64,000 bases of DNA from Punica granatum (lineage: Eukaryota; Streptophyta; Magnoliopsida; Myrtales; Lythraceae): assembly GCF_007655135.1 (NCBI RefSeq), contig NC_045133.1, forward strand, positions 20,805,845 through 20,869,844, read 5' to 3'. The translations under genes and the position numbers were made by a program. Below are positions 47,221 through 57,798 of the stretch, piece after piece. The notes beneath the pieces were generated by a model. The model was given only the letters and a program-made list of their open reading frames with translations. It did not search any database and had not been told where the DNA came from. The stretch's first letter is position 1; every line of letters begins with the position of its first letter.

Positions 47221-50149
47221 GGAAGTTGCCTTACTTGGCTTTCATAGCTCGGAGGGCAAGGCTATTGGATTTCGAGAAGGGCTTATGCTGTTTTCGAGAG
47301 CCTTGTTCGGTTTGAATCCTTAGCTCTCCTAAATCCTAGACCTTTCATGGCTTTTGGCTGGATATCGAATCCCAGCTCTTTGGGGGAAAATAACTTCCCT
47401 CTTCTTTTTTACTACCCCACCAAAAACATCTAGTAGCTTGATCAATCTTTTCAAGTATGGACTTAGGGCACTTTCATCTATTAATATATAGTATTTAATT
47501 CACTAGAAAAAATGTAGTATTTAATAAATGTCAGGGTAGTAAAATATGCGTATTAATTATATATTCAAATATGGGCTCATGAGTAATGACCATTTCTTTT
47601 CCGAGTAGAGTAGAATGAGTCACGACCATTTTATGACTATTAACTGTTTGATGATATTTACTGCCAACTAAATGTAATATGTACAATTAGTTGTTTCTTA
47701 ATCTCTGACGACATTTCATAAGGCAATATTTCATAAATATGGATGTATGATATTTATTAATTTTTGCGTCAATCTAATTTCTCAATCTTTATATAAGAAG
47801 GGATCTACAACAACTTTTATCCAGAATGCTAAACCGAACACAGAAGGGGAGAATTGTACAAGCCTGAGAGCAAGTTCATCTCGAAAGTAAGCCAGGAGCC
47901 CTCGTTAGTATTTCTAGAACAAATGTTGTACGGTTGGTTCTTCCAAACCTGTTGGCGTGGCACTTCCTGATTGATCCATGCACGAGAGCTAATTTGTAAC
48001 ACTGTCGAAAGTATATGGGACAAAAATAAGAAAATAAAGAATATAAATATTTTAAAAAATTATGTTCAATGGACGATCCATATTAAATAAGGAAGGATCT
48101 AAGATCTCATATTGATTTTGTATTATATGAAAGATTTAAAAATCCACACCGAAGAAGCATTCCTTATTTATATGCACTGTGTAACCAATAAATGGATGAT
48201 GCAATTCAATTATCTCATCTAAATCTGTCACCCCTTATTACTCCTGACATATCTATATTTTCCAAAAATTAAGCTCAAAGAGATTCACTTTCTATGCTCT
48301 TTGTTACCGAATATATCCTCCATCCGATGTGCACCATGGGAGAGTATCTGTGGTCCAATCAAGATACCGTATGTTCCATCAAATTAAGTTTTTTTTTACC
48401 CATAAAGGGATCATGACATGAACCCCTTCAAAGAATAGTAATTTGTCTTTCTCCATTTGCTTTGCCGACTTAATTTGTCAGTGGCCCGACTAGTAACATT
48501 TCTAAGACGTATTCATTGGTTTGCAAAATTTAGTTAAGAAAATTTCACCTATTTCACTCTTTGTTTTTAATTATATTATTTGATTGATATCATGTTTATC
48601 AGTGATCGACCTATTTAATAATTATATAATAATTTTTTTCCTTTTAGATAATTTAATAAGTAAACTTTTCTTTTTTATAAATTTTATCATTTTTACTCAG
48701 CAATCGACCTAGATCAATTTTTGAACTTTTTCTTGTCGACCTTAATTTTTTTCCCCCCCTTTTGTCTTCTCATTTCCTCCCGTGATTCTCAATCATATAG
48801 TTTCTTCTTCAAAGTTAATTTCTAGGAACTTGTCGTTGGTGAAGAAAAACAGGTAAAATCCAGGCATGATATATTTTTAAGATATTTTTTGAAATTTTAT
48901 AATATTTTTATTTTCTGGTTTTGAGTATTTTCTGAATTTACTTTCGAACACTGCTATTTTTTTTCCCTCATAGAAGTACGTCATTCACTTATCACCTTTC
49001 GCTACTGGTCCTTGGTTTCTAGGGAAGGTTTTCGTCGACCTTTATTTTTACCTATGAATCACAGTGTGTCAATTTTGTGATTAAAGACGCCAATCATGTC
49101 AGTGTTGGCATTTAAAAATAATAATTTTTCACTAAAAAATATTTTTTTCAAATATAATAATATTCATAATTTCACTTATGAAAATCGAATCTAAAATCAA
49201 TAAATTAATAGGTAAGGGGTGTATATACATATTTAAGATATAACTTGGGGTATACATATGTACTATCATAGAGTACTCATAATATGAGTTAAAATAATAT
49301 AAATTATGAAAAATAAAAAATTGATTTATACATAAGCTTCAATTTTTTTTAAAAGAAAGTTCATTACATATCTAATTTAAAAGAGAATAGGAAAAAAGTA
49401 AATTTAATCTGGGGAGGAAAAAGAAACAATCTATGGAGGAGAGAGAGGTAGGAGGGGAGGAGAAAGTGAGAGAGTAAGTAAAATTATAGAAAACTTGTCA
49501 TCTAATTCGGGCGCTCCACTTTTTTTTGCAGTTTTTAATTGATATTGATATTATTGTATTTACTTATTTTATAATAACAAAAAATTCAACAAAAATTTAT
49601 ATATAAATGTATTGTGAAAATTCAAAATTAATTATAAAAATGTGAAAAAATCTATGGATACACATCGAATGCGAAAAGGTCAATCTTCCAGAAATTTAGA
49701 GTTACGAAAGGAAATTCTTCATTAACTAAATGGAGAGCCCTCATGATCTCTAGTCTAAATTACATAATATATACATATGAATATAGATATAAATATAGAT
49801 ATAGATATAGATAGACAGATTATGAAGTTTTTTTTTTGTAGGTGATAGATTAAGAAGCTAAGTTAGGCACTATTGCAACCTTAATCAAGTGGATAATATT
49901 AATTAGGCTTATTTCTTAATGGGTTTTTGAAATAGTGAAAGTTGGATCAAATTTTTTTTAACAGTATAGATACAGATAAAAAAATTAAAAATAATTTTGG
50001 AGAGAAATAGTCATGGGTAATATAACTTAGAGCATCACAACATAACATGTTACATAATAATGATTATGGGAGCAATTTTTATTGGTTTTATAATTCAGTG
50101 CGATTAAAATTGAAATATTTCCATTTAGGAAGTGGAACGGGGGACTAAG
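47221..50149. other. AT-rich, no gene seen
   Basis: Long A/T-rich stretches, with a GATATA-type microsatellite near 49783-49813. No supported gene. Confidence 0.5.
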
Positions 50150-51150
50150 CAGGGTGGCAATTCGTGTCATGTCTATACGTGTTGTGTCTAAACGGATTCG
50201 TGTCATCGAAGTCATAACTCGTACATGACACGATTATTAAACAGGTCGGGTTTTGGAAACCCATACACGACACATTTATATCCGTGTTAACCCGTTTATC
50301 AAAACGTGTCATAATAAGTACACGTATACACGACACGATTATAAACGTTATCCGGACACGTTAACACAACTTGTTTATCCGATCAACTCAGTTACCTGGA
50401 TACATTAACACGACATGTTAATTTGATTAACTCGTTTACCTGAACAGGTTAACACGACATGTTTACGCGTTAACATGGAGATTGAGATGGAGGGGAGGGG
50501 GATGTGAACGGGGAAGAGGCGGGAGCCGCATTCGAGAGAGGCAGCAACGGCAAGGATGAGATCGAGCCATGAGGCGCATTGGCTGGAGCGGGAGCTAGCG
50601 AAGCGGTGGGCTTCGAAGGGGAGATGGTGGGAGTGGAATCGGCGGCGAGCTTGGGAGCAGGGGAAGGTGAGATCTGAGGCGGATATGCGAACAATGCGAG
50701 ATTTACGGAGATGAGAGCAATGAGAGCGAAGAAGCAGAACTTCGCCATTGATGGATGAGAAGAAGGAAATCAAATCGTAGATGAGATCTGAGGGAGGGTA
50801 GTAGAGAAGTAGAAGTAGAAGTGGAAGTGCGGTTGTACTATATTGAATTGGATGAAAGAAAGGAAAGGAAAGGAAATTAGGTTAGAAACTTAGGAGTTAG
50901 GAAGTTAGGATTACATAAGATATTTTGGTAAATCCAAATATATAAATGGGTTAACGGGTTACATGATTATAGTAACACGATTAAACATGTCTAAATAAAT
51001 AGGTTTAATCGTGTATAATCGGATTACACTGGTTCAACCCGGTAAGACACGCTTATTAACCGTGTTTAAACGAATTGGACCCCTTTAAACCGGTTATAAA
51101 AAATGTCCAACCCAAACTCGTTTAACTCCGTGTCGTGTGAAATATTGCCA
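50150..51150. mobile_element. hAT-like element, 1001 bp, carrying a gene fragment
   Basis: It is bounded by a perfect 8-bp direct repeat GGACTAAG (50142-50149 and 51151-51158). The left end begins CAGGGTGGCAATTCGTGTC. The right end read in reverse begins TGGCAATATTTCACACGACACG, so about five terminal bases appear lost on the right. Both subterminal zones are filled with variants of ACACGACA, CGTGTTAAC and GTTTA-type motifs; at 50355-50470 a unit of about 47 bp is repeated. The centre (about 50475-50900) is different in composition, GC-richer, and holds the AGP-like frame. No transposase is present. Confidence 0.8.
50470..50748 (-). CDS. Arabinogalactan-protein-like peptide captured in a transposon
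   Basis: A 92-residue frame. Residues 1-21 (MAKFCFFALIALISVNLALFA) are a clear signal peptide. The rest is rich in Pro, Ala, Ser and Thr with AP, SP and TP dipeptides (SPSPAPKLAADSTPT, ASLAPAPANAP), the pattern of classical AGPs whose prolines are hydroxylated and glycosylated. Such proteins normally end in a hydrophobic GPI-anchor signal. Here that part is missing: the last residue (Cys) and the stop codon (50470-50475) come from the hAT subterminal repeat. About 130 bases upstream of the ATG look like a purine-rich plant leader. It is probably a 5' fragment of an AGP gene captured by the element. Whether it is expressed is unknown. Confidence 0.6.
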   Translation of the reverse strand: MAKFCFFALIALISVNLALFAYPPQISPSPAPKLAADSTPTISPSKPTASLAPAPANAPHGSISSLPLLPLSNAAPASSPFTSPSPPSQSPC

Positions 51151-51158
51151 GGACTAAG

Positions 51159-52020
51159 GCACACTAGAGGATATTGTATTGCATTATATGCATCCTGGAT
51201 ATACCTTATAACGTTCATTGCTTTCTATAATAAGAAAATTGAATTCATAATTTCTCTTGATCTACTTTACTTCATCATTCAGATAACATATATTATATAT
51301 GTATTATTTAGTAAAGTTACACCTGCAGCAAAACCAAAATATTTAATTTATAATGAAAATAAATCAAGTCATATACTCATGTATTTCACTGAGAAAAATC
51401 CTAACTAAACTCGGCTAATCACGAGAAATATAACATAATAAAGTGATGCACTTTTTTAGTTAGGTCCGAGAGGTTTCGAATTTAAATTATGTAAATGAAG
51501 GCTCTCATGTCTCTGTATTTAGCTAAATTGATGAGTCAATGAATAAAAGCAAAAAAAAAAGAAAAAAGAAAGAAATATCGTTTAATCACCCAATAAATAA
51601 ATATTATGGAAAATATTATGAAAAAATCAATAAAGAAAAAATAAAAATAAAAATAAAAATAAAAATCTCCTTAATCCGAAGCTATAAGAGGAAAACCTAA
51701 ATCACAAGCGTACCCTCTCAGAGGTTAGAGAAGGGCAGAGAGACGGAGAGAGGGCTCTGATTCTCAGCTTTGCGGCTTCAGACTCTCCGCAGATCCGAAG
51801 CCCTTCCACCTCCGATTGCCGGCATTTGCTCCGTTCTATTTCCGATCGGCGGAAGCTCTTATCCCAAACCTTAATCCTGACGCACTCTCCCTTTTCCTAT
51901 TTCTCTATTTCTTTTTCGAGCTTTTCGAGCTGATCAATGGCGGCCTTTTCCTTTATGCTCTGATCAGCCAAGTTTTGCCAGCAAATTTTTGTCCCCGCGA
52001 GCCTCTACTAACCCCTATTG
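51159..52020. promoter_or_regulatory. Upstream region and 5' leader of the LARP1 gene
   Basis: AT-rich to about 51680, including (AAAAAT)n at 51638-51665. It then becomes a pyrimidine/GA-rich leader from roughly 51700 to the start codon. No clear TATA box was chosen. Confidence 0.45.
51937..51963 (+). promoter_or_regulatory. Short upstream ORF in the LARP1 leader
   Basis: ATG to TGA, eight codons (MAAFSFML), ending 57 bases before the main ATG. G at +4 but T at -3 gives a middling start context, so partial use is plausible. Confidence 0.4.
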
Positions 52021-54856
52021 ATGGCTATGACAGCCGATTCTTCCTCCAACCACCACTCCCCCAGCAGCGGCGGCGACGGCGGCAACAGCCCCCACGTCCG
52101 GCGCAAGCACCTCCCTTCCCCGTGGGCCCAGGTAGTCCGCGGCGAACTCGAGCCCTCTCCGGCGGCCAACCAGCCGCAGTCTCCTCCTCCGCAGCTGTCC
52201 ACTTCTCCGCCAGCTCCCGCAGCCGCTCCAGAGCAAGGTTCCTCCTCGCCGCCTCTCCAAGCCGACGGTGTGCACGTGGGGGCGGAGAGCTCCGAGTCCG
52301 AGGCGAACAGCAGCAATGCAGCTTCTGCTCGCCCCAAAAAGCCCGCTTGGAGCAAACCGCCGCCGGGTGACGGCTCCACTGCCACCACTGCAGACGCCGG
52401 GCCGCTGATGGGTGACGCTGTGTCATGGCCAGAGCTATCCAAGGCCGCTAGGCCTGTTCCCAGAGCGGGGGCTCCCGATTCTTCTTCTCCTCCTCCTTCA
52501 AGGACCGTCACTGAAGGATCTAATTCCAATTCTCAGGTTTGGCTTGAAACTTTGTTGCGATAAAAATTGAGTTTTTATCATGTTTTGCTGCCTAGAAAGT
52601 AAATTCGATATTGCCGTGTCTGCCGTACTTTATCCTAAGATGTAATTGGCTTGTATGATGAATTCCTTTGTCTCCGGACATAATGTGTTCGCTTGAAAAT
52701 GGCATCTTGTTATTCTCATTTCTCAGAATTAGTTGCATGCATGTATGTTATAGGCCCCTGCTGCTGTAACGAATCCTCCCAGGAGACAAGCACATTCTAC
52801 CAATAATCCGAACCCTAACCCAACACCGCACCCCACAGTCCCGGCTCGTCAGAGGCCGAATAAGCAGCGTGGTGGCGGTGGTGGGTCCGGTCATCCTCCT
52901 CCAGTGCAGCCTATTCCTCCGCCTCCGCCTCCACCACCGTTTCCCCTCTTCTCGGTGCCTCCTCCTAATCCTTACCCGAATCTGCTGTCCCCGGGGACGG
53001 GTCCTTCCGTGAGAGAACACAGTGCTAATTGGGAAGGCAGCAGACCTCTAGGCAGGTTCCCCTCTCAGCCACGTCCCATTAACGAGCACCGGAATTTTTC
53101 TCGGAGAGGTAGCTTTGGGTCCCACACGCGCGGAGAGGGCCAGAGAGATCGAGGAAATTATGGAAGTGGCAGAGATGTTAATGCACAATCACATAGAGCC
53201 AATTCGAGAAGCTATATGAGATCCCCGCCTCCGCCTCCGCCTCCCAACCCTCCCCCATTCCTTCACCCTCCTCCACCTGGTAGGCCTTTCATGACACCCG
53301 TGCCTTATACTGGTAAGTTAAGCCAAAATCTTATTTTTGTAACGTTATGGTTTACGAATTGCTTCAGATTTAGCTGACAATGCTCTTATTTTTCCAGATA
53401 TGGGTCCTCTATATTACCCTCCTGTCCCTATGGATCCGTTTAGAGGCGGGATGCTATTTGCGAATGGACCACCTCTTCCTGTGTTTTATCCTGTCACAGA
53501 ACCACATCCCCTACCTGTTTCATTAGTTCGCCAGATAGAATATTATTTCAGGTTCTTTATTTGGGCATTCGCTTTCGTATTCATGCTGTGAACTTCTGTT
53601 GTTGCTGTAGTGTTTTGGAAATTTAAGCTCGTGTTTGTTTTGTCTATTGTAGTGATGATAACTTGGCAAAAGACGAATTTTTGAAGTCAAACATGGATAG
53701 TGAAGGATGGGTTCCCATTAGCTTGATAGCAGGCTTTCCTCGAGTGAGTTCTTTAAGTATGCTTAATGAATATTCAGTAGGGTTGTTTGCTTGCAGCTGA
53801 ACATGCGAATGTTTCTGCTCAGTATGCTGTGTTTCATATACTTCAACTATTGATTTAATAGGTGGTCCTCTAATTCATCATTTCATTGTTATCTACTTTT
53901 TAGGAGTGTATTAAGCATTTTCTTTATTACGAAGCATTTTTTCATGTATGACCAATGACTGACATATTCAGTGCTCCTGTTACCTCTCATACGACCCATC
54001 ATTGTTCCCAGTAACTCAAACTAACTTGTATTGGTGAGAATCATTAAACCCATGCTTGCAGCCTTCATTATGATTCTACTAGTATTCTTGTGGAATGGTT
54101 AGTCATATCATCTAGTTCTATAATAACTTATAGTCGATAATGTTTTGATTGGATCCTTCCACCACTACTCTCTGTTAGTCTGCTATTCAGGTAGCATGCT
54201 TCCCAATGTTCATTTAATTAGTTCCTCGGAGTTATGAATTCTCAATGTTTTTAATTTTCTTTTAGTTCTGTTGCCTTCAAAACGATTTGGAAATATAGTC
54301 CAAGTTGAGGTAAAGCTTGCAAGAGTCTACTTCTTAGATTTCCTCATTTTGTATCTTGGATTAGTATTCGCTGTTTTCTCGGGAATCAGTATCTTCTTCG
54401 TGGGTGTGTTGTTTGCAGGTTAAGACTATGACCACCGATGCCCAGCTGATCTTAAATTGCTTGAAAGCTTCTACACTTGTGGAAGTACAGGTGAATTGCG
54501 CCTCACCTACTTTATTGTTTCTATTGGCAGCATATTTAGTTGGGTCTGGTAAAGTTGCTTCCCGTTTTGGGGAATTCAAAGAAAGATCTACTACCTAATG
54601 ATTGACTCTGCTGTGGAAATCACTGCAGGATGAAAAGGTAAGGAGGCGAAATGAGTGGATGAAATGGGTTCGAGCTCCCGGGCAGTTTTCATCGGAGGGT
54701 GGCTCACCATCATTTGCAGGGTCGAGTCAGAATACCCTTGCAGCTTCTCTTCAGAACATGGCTATGGTGGAAGCTGCTGCTGACTCAAGTAGCACAAGCC
54801 CACCAGTGCATCCGGAGGAACAGAACATAGGCAACACCGATTCCAGCCACAGCTGA
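52021..54856 (+). CDS. La-related protein 1 (LARP1B/1C-like)
   Basis: Six exons join with GT/AG sites and continuous phase: 52021-52536, 52754-53312, 53398-53551, 53653-53743, 54419-54490, 54629-54856. They give 539 residues, close to Arabidopsis LARP1C. LARP1 proteins bind mRNA in the cytoplasm and affect mRNA stability and translation. Residues 1-390 are low-complexity: Ser/Pro/Ala-rich, with a WAQVV motif near the N-terminus, poly-Pro runs and an RG-rich part (RRGSFGSHTRGEGQRDRGN). The La motif covers about 395-480: VRQIEYYFSDDNLAKDEFLK, then GWVPISLIAGFPRVKTMT, then LKASTLVEVQDEKVRRRNEW. A short Ser/Ala-rich tail follows. No C-terminal DM15 repeats are seen, as in the short plant LARP1B/C forms. 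The start is the first ATG in frame with exon 1; a near-cognate TTG precedes it. It is intact. Confidence 0.92.
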
Positions 54857-56620
54857 TCATTTTGTTCTGGGAGTTGCGACGATTATATCTTGAATTTGTT
54901 TCATTCTTCATGTGCAAAGACGGTGCTGGTATGTCGGTTGGGGTTCAGGATGTGGAAGATAGATGATAAGATAATGATTATAGGTTGCCCTTAAGGACAG
55001 CAAGGGAAACCCTTTTGGGGATGAAGCACTATTTAATAGGTGGGTTTGTATAGTCTGGAATTAAGAGTCTATGGATGGCCACGGATTTTTCCTTGGTCTT
55101 TTGCTTCTTTATTTTTCATTTTTCAGGGATTTTTTTTTTACGGGTCGCATTGGGTGGTTCTGAAGATCGATATAAAGTTTTGCCTCGATAAGATAAAACA
55201 GATTACAGTCTTTGGATCCATAAGGACTCCATTATCCAGTGAGTTTTGAAGGAGATGCAGAGTAGTGTGGCTTCTCTGCTGCTAGGGTTTACAGACAAGG
55301 GATGATGATGATGATGATGGGTTTTATTATATTTATGACAATTCTTTTTTGGGTTTAATTGTTGTTTCCTTGCTCCGTTGTCTGATTAGTCATTTGTTCA
55401 TTTGTTTGATTCTTTTGCTTTTCAATTGTCCTCTCCTGTCGGATGACATTGTGATATTCATTTTTGGCCACCGAATGACATTGTGATTACATTACTCATT
55501 GTATGCATCTGTTCTTGAATGAACATTTGTCCCTTTTAGGGCAACTCACCAGAGTTCCAGGTTTTGGCTTTCACTTAATGCCGGCTTGTTACATTGGATT
55601 GGAGAGGAGCCATCACAAAATGTTCAGGTCAGACCGAAGCAAAGATTTGGCATCTAAATATGATGATGAATCTCTCGAGACATAGTCTTGGCAAGAACAG
55701 GAAAGTGACGCGGAGTGTTACAAGGGCCTAGAAATGTGGCTGCCGGTGTTCATAGTTGGCTGAGGTATTGAGAGTGGCGGGAGTTCTGCGGCAAAACAGG
55801 ACAGAGCAATTGTCTGTCAGGCTTGGGGGAATTGGATGATGATGATAATGGCTGTTTCATCATCCACTGATGGACAGAATGAATCCCTACAACCTTTAAT
55901 CCATCCAACAATGGAAGGCTTACCTTGGGGTTTGACTTGATATTGATTGATTGTGCGTGCGTGCGGGAGCGATCAAATTGGATGGCATAGAAAGAGTGCT
56001 TTCAGAAATTGGGAGCAGGAAACAAGAGAAAATGACCTTTGTCTACCCTATGTCCCTTTCCCCTTCCCCGGCAGCGACCACTGCACTACTAGCTCGTATT
56101 ACTCTTCTAATATACTGAACCAATCACATAAGACTCTTATCTCCACGTGAAAGTAGAATTGCCCGACTCGATGGCATACTGAATCGGAAACCGGCAAGCT
56201 CCACAAGACGTTGGTTCTCCTTCGAGGAGCAAGCCGAGGCCCATGTCTGGACATGGGCCTCGGTGGGAGAGTTCGTTCCAACGACATCACTACACTCTCT
56301 CTTACCGTACCGCAGCAACAGATCCTACTATTCTGCCATTTTTGCACCAGCTAAAAAAATCTAGTGAAGTCAGTACGATGATGATGCGACTGCCATTCGC
56401 CACTGCTATATATAATTCTCTGTTCTTCAACATTGGCATTGCCCGTCCACCCGTCCCAACTCCTCGCTCCATGTCACCGTAACATTTGACCGAAAGGAAC
56501 AGAGATCAGGAAGAGGTGGTGGGCAGTACTAAAGTTGCAGTGCAGTTCCAATCAAACAGTCCCGTGTTCTTCCCATCTTGCTTGCTTCTAAATTTAATCC
56601 CCACTGGGATGTGGGGACAT
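54857..56620. other. 3' flank of LARP1 and intergenic
   Basis: The first few hundred bases are probably the LARP1 3' UTR. A (GAT)n run is at 55301-55318. No further gene was recognised; the frames here lack family features. Confidence 0.5.
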
Positions 56621-56630
56621 TATATTAAAT
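56621..56630 (+). promoter_or_regulatory. Probable TATA box of the bZIP gene
   Basis: TATATTAAAT, about 120 bases before the predicted start codon, in otherwise mixed sequence. Confidence 0.5.
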
Positions 56631-56746
56631 AAGCCCCATACAACCATAACCAAAACCAAACAACCCGAGTCTTTGGGACAGTCCCAGAAAAGAAGAAACA
56701 AGGAACAATTCTCTATCTTCTGTCTTGGGGGAGAAAAGAAATCACC

Positions 56747-57798
56747 ATGTCCCCTGGTTCCGAACTTGTCGGCGACCAGAGCAACAACAACGGAGCAGTT
56801 GCTTTCTTGGTTCCGTCCCCTCCTCCTGTTCTCTCGCCGTCTTCGCCCTGCCGGAAGACCATGGAGGATGTCTGGGGAGATATTAGCCGCTCCATCCCCA
56901 GGGATCATGACCCCGTCTCTATCTCCGGTGCGATCCTCCAGGACTTCATATGGAGCCCTTTCCAGAGGAACTGGGCCTTCGCTGGTGTGAAAGACTCATC
57001 CTCCGTAGTGGCAGTGGCAGCTCCATTCGATTGTCCGGCTTCTTGCTTGAGCTCGAACTCGAACTCGAACTCGGGTTGCCCCAAGGCGACCAGGCCCGGC
57101 TCAGCCCCATACTTGGACGGGTCTTCAGGCCTGAACGCTCATTGCCAGAAACGGGGGCTGGAAACGAAGGATGAGTCCTGGGACCGGAGGCACAAGAGGC
57201 TGATCAAGAACCGGGAGTCCGCCGCCCGCTCCCGGGCCCGGAGACAGGTAAAACTTTCCCACTCTCTGGCACTAAAGACGTAACAAATGGATTGTTCTTT
57301 GTGCATAAAAAAGAGCCCCAATTTCCCGTAACATAGAAATCATAGAACGTCCGATGAACATTAATCAGAGATATCTATGCTTATTCCAGTGATTCCATCG
57401 TCTTATGTTATTGACATTCACAAGTGATTATTTTCATCGGTTCGAACGGACTCATTACCACGGGCAGGCTTACACGATAGAACTGGAATTGGAGGTCGAA
57501 CGTTTGAGGCAAGAGAATGCTAAGCTCAGAAAACAGCAAGAAAAGGTACGATCACGCAGCTTCTTAAGACAATAGGCTGAGACTAATTATTAATCCGGGC
57601 ATCATATAAAGTCCACCCACACGAAGTGCAATTTACATCACAGCTCGCGGTTTAGATTTTAAAGATTATCAGTGTCTGATGTAATTTGTGTTTGGTTTTC
57701 TTTGTTGTTGGCTGCAGTTGTTCCTGCAACTAGCACCCGCTTCAGATCAGATTCCCAAAAAGAACAGGCTCCATAGAACCTTAACAGGTCCCTTTTAA
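56747..57798 (+). CDS. bZIP transcription factor, FD-like (group A)
   Basis: Three exons: 56747-57247, 57468-57545, 57718-57798, giving 219 residues. FD-type bZIPs are nuclear factors that bind ACGT-core DNA and work with FT/TFL1-type proteins through 14-3-3 to control flowering and meristem identity. Seen here are the MEDVWGDIS start block (residue 39 on), ILQDFIW (63-69), a basic region KRLIKNRESAARSRARR with N155 and R163 in the N-x7-R spacing, and zipper leucines at 173, 180, 187 and 194. The C-terminus is RTLTGPF (213-219), matching the R-x-x-(S/T)-A-P 14-3-3 motif except for Gly in place of Ala. The exon break after the basic region is usual for the family. The first ATG (context ACCATGT) is used; an internal ATG at 56861 (M39) would also give a family-like start. 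Confidence 0.88.

Noticed and set aside
51816..52529. Long frames on both strands overlapping LARP1 exon 1
   Set aside because: GC-rich low-complexity coding sequence opens all frames. The frame starting at 52021 leads into the La motif by splicing.
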